Shown here: in pieces, positions 16,762 through 24,951 of the stretch
Layout of the letters: every line of letters begins with the position of its first letter
Position numbering within the stretch: position 1 is the first letter of the stretch
From: Bacteroidia bacterium
GTDB lineage: Bacteria; Bacteroidota; Bacteroidia; Bacteroidales; GWA2-32-17
Direction: 5' to 3'
DNA: 64,000 nucleotides
NCBI GenBank assembly: GCA_016218155.1
Contig: JACREQ010000069.1
Coordinates: 177,613-241,612 of the forward strand
The notes under the pieces: generated by a model
What the model was told of the DNA's origin: nothing
What the model saw: the letters and a program-made list of their open reading frames with translations, nothing else
Database searches by the model: none
Translations under genes and position numbers: made by a program

Positions 16762-18819
16762 ATGAATTATAAAATAAACTTCTTGTTCTTTGCTGGCATA
16801 GCTGCTTTATTAGCTGGATGTTCCGGCGGATCATCAAATCAAACCGAATCAAAAGAAATGACAACAAAATCAATTGATCCAATTAATATGGATACAACCG
16901 TTGCTCCAGGTAACGATTTCTATCAGTATGCAAATGGTAGCTGGATTAAAAATAATCCTATTGGTGAAGAATTTTCTGTTTATGGCTCATTTCATAAATT
17001 AGACGAAGATAACACTATTATGCTTAAAGAGTTATTTGAGCAAGCAGCAAATTCAAAAGATGTAACACAAGGTAGCGAAATTCAAAAAATCGGAGATTTC
17101 TACTCCTCAGGTCTAGATACCATTAACATAGAAAAACAAAAACTTGAACCACTAACCCCTTTCTTTGATGAAATAGCTTCAATGAAAGATTCAAAGGACG
17201 TTTTAAATGTAATTGTAAAGCTTCATTCAATGGAAATTTTTCCGTTGTTTTACTTTTATGGTTCTCAGGACGACAAAAACAGTAATATGGTAATTGCTCA
17301 AATTATGCAGGGTGGACTAGGTTTACCTGATCGCGATTATTATTTAAGTAACGATGAACAATCACAAATGCTTCGTAAAGAATATGTGAAATATATTTCA
17401 ACTTTAATGAAGCTTACAGGCAAATATAAAGATGCTGAAATAGCTAAAATTGCTGATGGAATTATGAAAATTGAAACACGTCTGGCAAAAGCATCAATGA
17501 CAAGATTAGAAATGCGCGATCCTCAGAAATTGTATCATAAAATGCCAGTAGCAGAATTACAAAAACTTTCACCAGATTTTGATTGGAACTCATATTTTAC
17601 ACAAATTGGAAAAGCCGATTTAAAAGAAATTAACATTAACCAACCCGAGTTTATTAAAGAAATTGGTAAAATGATAAAATCTGTTCCTATGAATGAGTGG
17701 AAAGAATATTTTACTTTCAATTTAATTAATGACTGTGCACCATACGTTAACAGCGATTTTGAAAAAGCTCGTTTTGCTTTCTATGGAACTGTTCTTTCAG
17801 GAAGAACAAAAATGAAAGATCGTTGGAAAACCATTGTTGAATCAACAAGTGGAAATTTAGGCGAAGCAGTTGGAAAAATTTATGTAGAAAAATACTTTCC
17901 CGCCGAAGCTAAAACCAGAATGATTGAATTAGTAAAAAACCTTAAGGAATCATTGAAAGAACACATTCAAAATTTAACCTGGATGACCCCGGAAACTAAA
18001 GTTAAAGCAATTGAAAAATTAGGAACTATTAATTTAAAAATTGGATACCCTGATAAATGGAGAGATTATTCTGCATTAACAATTTCAAAACAAGCTTATG
18101 TGTTAAATGTTATTGCAGCTAATAAATTCGAATTTAAAAGGATGTTAGCAGAAATTGATAAACCTGTAGATCGTGCAAAATGGGATATGACACCACAAAC
18201 AGTTAATGCTTATTATAGTCCAAATATGAATGAAGTTGTATTTCCTGCAGCAATTCTTCAACCTCCTTTCTTTAATAAAGATGCCGATGATGCAGTTAAT
18301 TATGGTGGAATAGGTGCAGTTATTGGTCACGAAATGACTCACGGTTTTGACGATCAGGGCTGTCAGTATGACAAAAACGGTAACTTACAAAACTGGTGGA
18401 CAGAAAAAGATGTTGAAAATTTTAAAAAACAAACAGCTCCATTAATTGTAACTTATAATAACTTTAAGATGCTTGACTCATTGCATGTTAATGGCGAATT
18501 AACTTTAGGTGAAAATATTGCAGATTTTGGCGGTGTTTCTGTATCAATGGATGCATTTAAGAAAACACTAAAAGGCGACGAAAAAACAATTGATGGCTTC
18601 ACTCCTATTCAAAGGTTTTATCTTTCATATGCTGAAATTTGGAGACAACAAATTCGTGATCAGGAGTTAATGCGAAGGCTTAAAGAAGATGTTCACTCTC
18701 CTGCTCTTGCTAGAGTTAATGTAACAGTATATCATTCAGATGATTTTTATAATGCATTTCCAATAAAAGAAACAGACTCCAAGTTTGTTCCAAAAGATAA
18801 ACGAATAAGAATTTGGTAA
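16762..18819 (+). CDS. M13-family zinc metallopeptidase, lipoprotein (neprilysin/PepO-like)
   Basis: From ATG 16762 the product is 685 residues; an upstream in-frame TTG at 16744 is less likely. The signal ends in the lipobox LAGC, so it should be membrane-anchored. The M13 signatures are present: NAYYSPNMNEVVFPAAILQPPFF, the zinc motif HEMTH (H523, E524, H527), and ENIADFGG about 60 residues later with the third zinc ligand. The family cuts peptides of limited size on the N-side of hydrophobic residues. The C-terminus ends IRIW, replacing the CxxW of many members. It is monocistronic with a terminator downstream. Confidence 0.93.
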   Translation: MNYKINFLFFAGIAALLAGCSGGSSNQTESKEMTTKSIDPINMDTTVAPGNDFYQYANGSWIKNNPIGEEFSVYGSFHKLDEDNTIMLKELFEQAANSKDVTQGSEIQKIGDFYSSGLDTINIEKQKLEPLTPFFDEIASMKDSKDVLNVIVKLHSMEIFPLFYFYGSQDDKNSNMVIAQIMQGGLGLPDRDYYLSNDEQSQMLRKEYVKYISTLMKLTGKYKDAEIAKIADGIMKIETRLAKASMTRLEMRDPQKLYHKMPVAELQKLSPDFDWNSYFTQIGKADLKEININQPEFIKEIGKMIKSVPMNEWKEYFTFNLINDCAPYVNSDFEKARFAFYGTVLSGRTKMKDRWKTIVESTSGNLGEAVGKIYVEKYFPAEAKTRMIELVKNLKESLKEHIQNLTWMTPETKVKAIEKLGTINLKIGYPDKWRDYSALTISKQAYVLNVIAANKFEFKRMLAEIDKPVDRAKWDMTPQTVNAYYSPNMNEVVFPAAILQPPFFNKDADDAVNYGGIGAVIGHEMTHGFDDQGCQYDKNGNLQNWWTEKDVENFKKQTAPLIVTYNNFKMLDSLHVNGELTLGENIADFGGVSVSMDAFKKTLKGDEKTIDGFTPIQRFYLSYAEIWRQQIRDQELMRRLKEDVHSPALARVNVTVYHSDDFYNAFPIKETDSKFVPKDKRIRIW

Positions 18820-18832
18820 TAAGATTTTAAAT

Positions 18833-18866
18833 GCCTGTTAGAGCAAAATCTTTCAGGCTTTTTTTT
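18833..18866 (+). terminator. Terminator of the M13 peptidase gene
   Basis: GCCTG (18833-18837) pairs with CAGGC (18854-18858) and is followed by eight T. Confidence 0.7.
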
Positions 18867-18957
18867 ACTTAACTAACATTATTATTTAATATTATATAAT
18901 AGGTTTTAATATGTTTTGAAATATTAATTGCATCAATCTAATTCAAAAACTAATCTT

Positions 18958-18965
18958 TAATTTTG
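18958..18965 (+). promoter_or_regulatory. -7 box upstream of the dehydrogenase / hydro-lyase module
   Basis: TAATTTTG lies 42 bases before ATG 19008. The nearest TTG upstream is 27 bases away, outside the usual spacing. Confidence 0.45.
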
Positions 18966-19007
18966 CACAAAATCTAAAACGAAAAATTTTAATAAAAATC
19001 AAATAAT

Positions 19008-20204
19008 ATGGGAAAAAGAACTATCGTAGCAATGCCAGGTGACGGCATAGGAAAAGCAGTATTGGAAGAATGTATCCGCGTATTAGACGCAGCAGGATTT
19101 GAAGCTAACTATGTAAATGGTGACATTGGCTGGGAATTTTGGTGTAAAGAAGGTAATCCACTACCAGATCGTACAATTAAATTATTAGAAGAACATAAAA
19201 TTGGTTTATTTGGAGCTATTACTTCAAAACCAAAAGATAAAACAGCCGCAGAACTTGCACCTGAATTACAAGATAAGGGTTATACATACTATAGTCCAAT
19301 TGTTACAATGAGACAACATTTTAACCTTGATATTTGTATGCGTCCTTGTCATACTTTTAAAGGAAATCCTTTAAATTTTATCAGACGTACTGCAAATGGT
19401 GGTGTTGAAGAGCCTCAGATTGATGTTATGATTTTCCGTCAGAATACTGAAGGTTTATATGGTGGTGTAGAATGGACCAATCCTCCAAAACAAGTTTATG
19501 ATGCTTTAATGACTCATAAACAATTTCAAAAAAACTTTGCATGGTGTCCAGGTGAAGAATTAGCTGTATCAACAAGAATTTTTACAAAGAAATATGTAAC
19601 AAGAATTGTTAGAGCTGCTTTTGAGTATGCTAAAAAACGTGGATTCGAAAAAATTACAGTTTGCGAAAAACCAAACGTAATTCGCGAAACATCAGGCATG
19701 ATGTTAAAAGTTGCTCAGGAAATGAGTAAATCCGATTATCCAAATATTTGGGTTGAAGATGTAAACATTGACGCTATGACAATGTGGTTAACTAAAAATC
19801 CTGAAAACTATAATGTTATTGTTGCCGGTAATATGTTCGGTGATATAGTTTCTGATGCATTTGCAGGATTAATTGGTGGTTTAGGCTTTGCAACATCTGC
19901 TCAGTTTAACCCAGAATCAGGTGTTTGTGTATTTGAGCCTACTCATGGCTCTGCTCCAAAATATGCTGAATACGAAACTAGTATTGTTAATCCAATAGCT
20001 ATGATTAATTCAGCGGTAATGATGCTCGAACATATTGGCGAAACTGTAATTGCTGAAAAAATTAAGAAAGCAGTTGCTGAAGTAGTTGCTGAAGGTAAAA
20101 CAAGAGCATACGATATGATGAAACTTAAAGGTACACAGGCAGTAATTAATCAGGGCGCTGCTAGTACTCGCCAAATGGCTGATGCTATTATTACAAAACT
20201 ATAA
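19008..20204 (+). CDS. Isocitrate/isopropylmalate dehydrogenase family enzyme
   Basis: The 398-residue protein belongs to the metal-dependent decarboxylating dehydrogenases: N-terminal VAMPGDGIGKAV, the RQNTEGLYGG loop, the D-rich AGNMFGDIVSDAFAGLIGG and FEPTHGSAPKYAE. The acid-binding helix reads TMRQHFNLDICMRPC, closer to the NAD-isocitrate dehydrogenase and IPM dehydrogenase pattern than to NADP-IDH (no SLNxxLR). It oxidatively decarboxylates a 2-hydroxy acid made by an aconitase-type isomerase, probably one of the two encoded downstream. Likely substrates are isocitrate or a homologue such as 3-isopropylmalate or homoisocitrate; sequence alone does not decide. A palindromic repeat separates it from the HD gene. 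Confidence 0.87.
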   Translation: MGKRTIVAMPGDGIGKAVLEECIRVLDAAGFEANYVNGDIGWEFWCKEGNPLPDRTIKLLEEHKIGLFGAITSKPKDKTAAELAPELQDKGYTYYSPIVTMRQHFNLDICMRPCHTFKGNPLNFIRRTANGGVEEPQIDVMIFRQNTEGLYGGVEWTNPPKQVYDALMTHKQFQKNFAWCPGEELAVSTRIFTKKYVTRIVRAAFEYAKKRGFEKITVCEKPNVIRETSGMMLKVAQEMSKSDYPNIWVEDVNIDAMTMWLTKNPENYNVIVAGNMFGDIVSDAFAGLIGGLGFATSAQFNPESGVCVFEPTHGSAPKYAEYETSIVNPIAMINSAVMMLEHIGETVIAEKIKKAVAEVVAEGKTRAYDMMKLKGTQAVINQGAASTRQMADAIITKL

Positions 20205-20214
20205 TTTATACTAA

Positions 20215-20267
20215 GTCACCCTGAGCGAAGTCGAAGGTTATAGATTCTTCGCTTCGCTCAGAATGAC
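20215..20267 (+). repeat. Dispersed palindromic repeat, copy with both arms
   Basis: A left arm GTCACCCTGAGCGAAGTCGA and a right arm ending CGCTCAGAATGAC are imperfectly complementary (family core GTCATTCTGAGCGAAGcGAAGAATC). It lies between the dehydrogenase and HD genes. Confidence 0.7.
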
Positions 20268-20347
20268 AAACTTCATTTTTATCAGACATTTCATTTTTGT
20301 TAGATTCAAAATAACAAAGTTCAAAACAAATAATTTACATTTTAATT

Positions 20348-20917
20348 ATGTTACAAATAGAACAGAAGTATAAAGAACAAGCAATAGCGCTTTGGCCAGA
20401 ATTAGAATGGATTAAAGATGCAAAACTTAAAGAAGCTACAATGTTAACATGGGCTTTAGCTTTGCAAAAATCTGTACTTGGACCGGAAGATTTAAACACA
20501 ATTCCTTTCACTCTCCTTTGCGGACCAGATTTTAAAGTAACATTTATGTGCCATAAACGTGCAGTGGTTCATGTTGCAAAAGACTGTGGCGATCAGATGA
20601 ACAAATTCTTCAAAACTGATTTACCCGTAAATATGGATGTTCTTATTGCAGGTGCTATCCTAGCCGACGTAGGTAAACTTCTTGAATACGAATTAAAAGA
20701 TGGAAAATCTATTCAGGGAAATTATGGAAAATATTTGCGTCACCCATTTTCAGGTGTTTCATTAGCTGAAATGTGTGGTGTATCTCCAGAAGTTTGTCAC
20801 ATTATTGCAACACATGCTGGTGAAGGTAATATGGTAAAAAGAACAACAGAAGCATATATTGTTCATCATGCAGATTTCATGACTTTCGAACCATTCCGTG
20901 AAAGATTAAAAATATAA
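20348..20917 (+). CDS. HD-family protein with altered HD dyad
   Basis: The 189-residue cytoplasmic protein looks like the HD phosphohydrolase fold: H69 in the first helix, then AGAILADVGKLLEYE (residues 101-115), H132 in RHPFSG, H151/H156 in HIIATHAGEG and HHAD at 173-176. The defining HD dyad reads Ala106-Asp107, so one metal ligand is missing while the rest of the motif is preserved. I recall similar HD proteins beside aconitase-type genes in other anaerobes, usually with LLHDVGK here. It could be a non-catalytic or altered-metal member that binds a small molecule. It sits 17 bases before the first hydro-lyase gene. Confidence 0.72.
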   Translation: MLQIEQKYKEQAIALWPELEWIKDAKLKEATMLTWALALQKSVLGPEDLNTIPFTLLCGPDFKVTFMCHKRAVVHVAKDCGDQMNKFFKTDLPVNMDVLIAGAILADVGKLLEYELKDGKSIQGNYGKYLRHPFSGVSLAEMCGVSPEVCHIIATHAGEGNMVKRTTEAYIVHHADFMTFEPFRERLKI

Positions 20918-20934
20918 TTATAACAAATTATACA

Positions 20935-22740
20935 ATGACTATAATTGAAAAAATAATTGCTAAACATAGCAATCAATCTGTTGTTAAGGCTGGTGACATA
21001 GTGGATATTTTTATCGACTCAAGAGTTGCCCGCGATTTTGGTGGTGCAAACGTTGTAAAAAATTTAGTAGATAACGGTTTAAAAGTTGCTGATTCAACTA
21101 AAACTTTTTTTACTTTCGATTGTAATCCTACAGGTTCTGATCAGAAATATGCTGCAAACCAACAATATTGCAGAGAGTTTGCCCGCGAAAACGATATTAA
21201 AATTTATGATATCGATGCCGGAATAGGAACTCATTTAGCAATGGATAATGGTTTGGCATGGCCCGGAAGTACTTTTGTTTCTACAGATTCTCATGCAAAT
21301 ATTATGGGTGCAATTTGTTCTTTCGGACAAGGTATGGGCGATCAGGATATTGCTGCAGCATGGGCAAAAGGTTCTATTTGGTTTAAAACTCCACCTTCAA
21401 TAAAATTAAATTTTACTGGAAAACTTGACAAACAGGTTTCTTCAAAAGATTTTGTATTAAATCTATTAAATATTTTTGGAGCAAATAAACTACTTGGATA
21501 TTCTGTTGAATTTTATGGCGAAGCAATAGAAAAATTAACTCTTTCAGATAGAATAACAGTTGCCTCAATGGCTACTGAAATGGGTGCAATTATTTTCCTT
21601 TTCCCACCAAATAAAGAAGTGAAAAATCATTGCGAAAAGAAAACTGGTAAGAAAATTGAAGCACCACTTGCTGATGAAAACGCAGTTTACGAGCAAGTAA
21701 TTGACATAAATGTTAATTCGTTTAAACCAATGCTTGCCTTACCTGGTAAGCCTCACGACAATACTCCTGTTCAAAAAGAAAAAGGTAAAAAAATCGATTC
21801 TGCAATTATTGGAAGTTGTACAAATGGAAGAATTGAAGATTTAAGAATTGCAGCTAACATTTTGAAAAATAATTCTGTTGCTCCGGGTGTTGTATTAAAA
21901 ATTGTTCCAGCTACAGATGACATTTGGAAAAGAGCATTAGACGAAGGTCTTATTCAGATTTTTAAAAATGCAGGCGCAATGATTTCTAATGCTGGTTGCT
22001 CAGGTTGTGCAGCTGGTCAGGTTGGACAAAATGGTCCGGGCGAGGTAACAATAAGTACAGGAAACAGAAATTTTGAAGGAAAACAAGGAAAAGGTTTTGT
22101 TTATCTTGCTTCTCCTGGTGTTGTTGCTGCATCTGCAATTGCAGGATATATTACAACTCCTGATGATATTCCAATTAACCCTACCCTATTTGAAAAATCA
22201 AAAAATCCTGTTGCCGCTAAAAAAATAATTAAAGAAGTAAAACAGGATAAGCCATTGGTCGCTGAAGGCAAAGTTTGGGTTATCCTAAAAGATGATATTG
22301 ATACTGATATGATCTTCCATAACAGATATCTTGCAATCACTGATATTAAGGAAATGGGACAATATACTTTTGATAACTTAAAAGGTTATGAAGATTTTGC
22401 AAAAAAAGCAAAACCCGGAGATATTGTTATTACTTCTAAAAACTTTGGTGCAGGAAGCTCTCGTCAGCAAGCTGTGGATTGTTTCTTATCATTAGGTATA
22501 TCTTGTATTCTTGCTGAATCATACGGAGCAATTTATGAGCGAAATGCAATAAATGCAGCATTACCAATTTTAAGTTATAATCCTGAAATCCTTAAATCCA
22601 TTGATATTCAAACTGGCGATACTGTTAAAATAGATATGGTTGCAGGGAAAATAACAAATCTTAAAAACAAAAAAACTACTGATATAAATAAGTTTACCGA
22701 AGTTCAAATAAATATTTACAAAAACGGAGGTCTGCTTTAA
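20935..22740 (+). CDS. Aconitase / 3-isopropylmalate dehydratase family protein, fused large and small subunits (paralogue 1)
   Basis: The 601-residue protein joins a LeuC-type large subunit (about 1-425) to a LeuD-type swivel domain (about 440-601). The [4Fe-4S] ligands are C295 (IGSCTNGR), C355 and C358 (GCSGC). The swivel domain has FGAGSSRQQAVDCF (R510 in the SSR motif), a variant of the usual SSREHA. It should dehydrate/hydrate a 2-hydroxy tricarboxylate or alkylmalate. It begins 17 bases after the HD gene and ends 16 bases before paralogue 2, so the operon carries two complete but different hydro-lyases. Substrate is unknown: isopropylmalate, citrate, homocitrate and methylmalate-type acids are all possible. 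Confidence 0.87.
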   Translation: MTIIEKIIAKHSNQSVVKAGDIVDIFIDSRVARDFGGANVVKNLVDNGLKVADSTKTFFTFDCNPTGSDQKYAANQQYCREFARENDIKIYDIDAGIGTHLAMDNGLAWPGSTFVSTDSHANIMGAICSFGQGMGDQDIAAAWAKGSIWFKTPPSIKLNFTGKLDKQVSSKDFVLNLLNIFGANKLLGYSVEFYGEAIEKLTLSDRITVASMATEMGAIIFLFPPNKEVKNHCEKKTGKKIEAPLADENAVYEQVIDINVNSFKPMLALPGKPHDNTPVQKEKGKKIDSAIIGSCTNGRIEDLRIAANILKNNSVAPGVVLKIVPATDDIWKRALDEGLIQIFKNAGAMISNAGCSGCAAGQVGQNGPGEVTISTGNRNFEGKQGKGFVYLASPGVVAASAIAGYITTPDDIPINPTLFEKSKNPVAAKKIIKEVKQDKPLVAEGKVWVILKDDIDTDMIFHNRYLAITDIKEMGQYTFDNLKGYEDFAKKAKPGDIVITSKNFGAGSSRQQAVDCFLSLGISCILAESYGAIYERNAINAALPILSYNPEILKSIDIQTGDTVKIDMVAGKITNLKNKKTTDINKFTEVQINIYKNGGLL

Positions 22741-22756
22741 TTATAATTTGAAATTT

Positions 22757-24532
22757 ATGGGACAAACATTTGCCGAAAAAATATTTGGAGCACCTGCTGG
22801 TGCAATAGTTTTTAAAAAACCTGATTTAGTTTTAACTCATGATAATACTGCAAGTATTAAAAAGACATGGGAAAAAATGGGTGGAACAAAAGTTTTTAAC
22901 CCAAATCAATTATTAATTACTTTGGATCACAACGCTCCTCCTACCGATTCAAAACTGGCAAATGATTATGAGACTATAAGAGCCTTTGCTAGAGCTCAGG
23001 GAATAAATAAGTTCCATGCTGCCGGTGATGGTATTTGCCATCAAATTATGTCATATTACGCAAAACCAGGGATGATAATAGTTGGTAGCGATAGTCATAC
23101 TTGTACAGCCGGAGCTTTTAATGCCATGGCTGCAGGTATTGACAGAACAGAATCAGCAGGTCTTTGGAAAAAAGGTGAAACATGGTTCAGAGTTCCTGAG
23201 TCAATTAAAGTAACACTTAAAGGCAAGTTAAATAAAGGTGTATATGCTAAAGATATAAGTCTGTGGATAATTGGCAAAATCGGAACCGATGGAGCCAATT
23301 ATATGTCCATAGAATATCATGGCGAAGGTGTAAAAACTTTATCAGTTTCGGCAAGAATGACATTAGCCAATCTTGCATCTGAAATGGGTGCTAAAAATGC
23401 AGTCTTTCCTGCTGACGAAGTACTTGCTTGTTTTATTGGAAACCAAAATGCTAATAGTGTTTGGGCTGACTTTGATGCAAAATATTTTAAAGAGATTGAA
23501 ATTAACTTATCTGATATTTTCCCGGTTGTAGCTGCTCCACATAGCCCAGAAAATGTAAAGGCAGTTTCTGAAGTTCAGGGTGTTAAGCTAAATCAGGGTG
23601 TTATTGGAACCTGCACAAATGGTCGTTTGGACGATTTAGAAATCGCAGCTCAAATACTTGATGGAAAAACAATTGCAAAAGATTTTCAATTATTGGTTAT
23701 TCCTGCTTCAAAAGATATCTATATGCAGGCAATTGAAAACGGAACTATCACAAAATTGATGAAAGCCGGAGCTACAATTCTTGCCTCTTCATGTGGACCA
23801 TGTCTTGGAACCGGACAAGGAATTCCAGCCGATGGATTTAACGTAATTTCAACTGCAAATCGAAATTTTTTAGGGCGAATGGGTAATAAAAATTCAAACG
23901 TTTACTTGGCTTCGCCGGCAACTGTGGCTCATTCTGCAATTTGTGGCGAAATCACAGATCCTAGAGGTGTAAAAGCTAACGATAAGTTCATTTCCGAGAT
24001 AAATGTAGCTACAACTACATCAATTCCTAAGGGCGAAAATCGCAAAACAGAAAATATCTGGAACTATTCAGATGCCGATAATTTAAATACCGATCAGATG
24101 TTTGCCGGAAATTTAACATACTCAGTTACCAGCTCAGATGCAATTGGAATTATGCCTCACCTGTTCAAAGGTTTTGATGATAGCTTTGCAGAAAATGTAA
24201 AAGCAAACGATATAATTTTTGCTGGTGATAATTTTGGTTGTGGAAGTAGTCGCGAGCATCCGGCTGTTGGACTTGCAGAAGCAGGTGTAAAAGCGGTTAT
24301 TTGCAAATCGGTAAATCGTATTTTTTATCGCTCATCAGTAAATCAGGGATTACCAATTTTAGTTGTTCCTGACGCTGTAAATGCTTACAAACAAGGTTCA
24401 AAAGCTTCTGTTGATTTTGCAAAAGGAGAAATCAATATTGATAACAAAATATTTAAGTTCGCTCCTCTTCCAGATCAACTTATGGCTGTGTTTGATGCAA
24501 AAGGCCTGGTGAATTATTTGAAGAATGCATAA
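22757..24532 (+). CDS. Aconitase / 3-isopropylmalate dehydratase family protein, fused large and small subunits (paralogue 2)
   Basis: From ATG 22757 the product is 591 residues (an in-frame TTG at 22748 is less likely). It has the same LeuC-LeuD fusion layout. Cluster ligands are C286 (GTCTNGR), C346 and C349 (SCGPC). Its swivel motif is NFGCGSSREHPAVGL (R499), closer to classical aconitase and IPM isomerase than paralogue 1. The region SIEYHGEGVKTLSVSARMTLANLASEMGA is typical of the homoaconitate/IPM dehydratase group. Together with the dehydrogenase at 19 kb it could complete an isomerase-decarboxylase sequence. It is followed by a cluster of palindromic repeats. Confidence 0.87.
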   Translation: MGQTFAEKIFGAPAGAIVFKKPDLVLTHDNTASIKKTWEKMGGTKVFNPNQLLITLDHNAPPTDSKLANDYETIRAFARAQGINKFHAAGDGICHQIMSYYAKPGMIIVGSDSHTCTAGAFNAMAAGIDRTESAGLWKKGETWFRVPESIKVTLKGKLNKGVYAKDISLWIIGKIGTDGANYMSIEYHGEGVKTLSVSARMTLANLASEMGAKNAVFPADEVLACFIGNQNANSVWADFDAKYFKEIEINLSDIFPVVAAPHSPENVKAVSEVQGVKLNQGVIGTCTNGRLDDLEIAAQILDGKTIAKDFQLLVIPASKDIYMQAIENGTITKLMKAGATILASSCGPCLGTGQGIPADGFNVISTANRNFLGRMGNKNSNVYLASPATVAHSAICGEITDPRGVKANDKFISEINVATTTSIPKGENRKTENIWNYSDADNLNTDQMFAGNLTYSVTSSDAIGIMPHLFKGFDDSFAENVKANDIIFAGDNFGCGSSREHPAVGLAEAGVKAVICKSVNRIFYRSSVNQGLPILVVPDAVNAYKQGSKASVDFAKGEINIDNKIFKFAPLPDQLMAVFDAKGLVNYLKNA

Positions 24533-24539
24533 CCCTTGT

Positions 24540-24664
24540 GTCATTCTGAACAAAGCGAAGAACTTTATCTTACGAAGTAAAATCTAATTCGTGTCCAGAT
24601 CCTTCACTTCGTTCTGGATGACATCCCAGTTTTTGTCATTCAGAGCAAAGCTATGAATCTAGTC
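24540..24664 (+). repeat. Dispersed palindromic repeats, composite of three arms
   Basis: Left arm from 24540 (GTCATTCTGAACAAAGCGAA), complementary right arm ending at the GGATGAC near 24612, and a third direct arm 24635-24664 starting GTCATTCAGAGCAAAG and ending GAATCTAGTC. The segment 24551-24586 recurs with three mismatches at 27086-27121. Confidence 0.75.
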
Positions 24665-24676
24665 AAAAAAACAAAT

Positions 24677-24684
24677 TATATTTG
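24677..24684 (+). promoter_or_regulatory. -7 box upstream of DUF3820 gene
   Basis: TATATTTG lies 24 bases before ATG 24709. Confidence 0.5.
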
Positions 24685-24708
24685 CAATACTTAACCCAAT
24701 AGTTTAAA

Positions 24709-24948
24709 ATGGATCCAGCCCCAATAAGCGACTCAAAAGTTTTACTTGAAATTGTAAGCACAAAAATGCCATTTGGCAGATATGAAGGAACTTTAATCTG
24801 TGATTTACCCGAAAGCTATATTGTTTGGTTTAAGCAAAAAGGATTTCCCAAAGGCAGATTAGGCATATTGTTAGAAACAATGTACGAAATAGAATTAAAT
24901 GGTCTGAATGAACTACTCAGACCACTTAAAGCAAATTTTAGAGGATAA
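24709..24948 (+). CDS. DUF3820 family protein
   Basis: The 79-residue protein carries the DUF3820 pattern: KMPFGRYEGTLICDLPESYIVWFKQKGFPKGRLGILL. Members are small cytoplasmic proteins of unknown function; the PFGKYKG-type motif also occurs in some exonuclease-associated domains, hinting at nucleic-acid binding. It has its own -7 box and converges with cstA, with three bases between the stops. Confidence 0.82.
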   Translation: MDPAPISDSKVLLEIVSTKMPFGRYEGTLICDLPESYIVWFKQKGFPKGRLGILLETMYEIELNGLNELLRPLKANFRG

Positions 24949-24951
24949 TTA

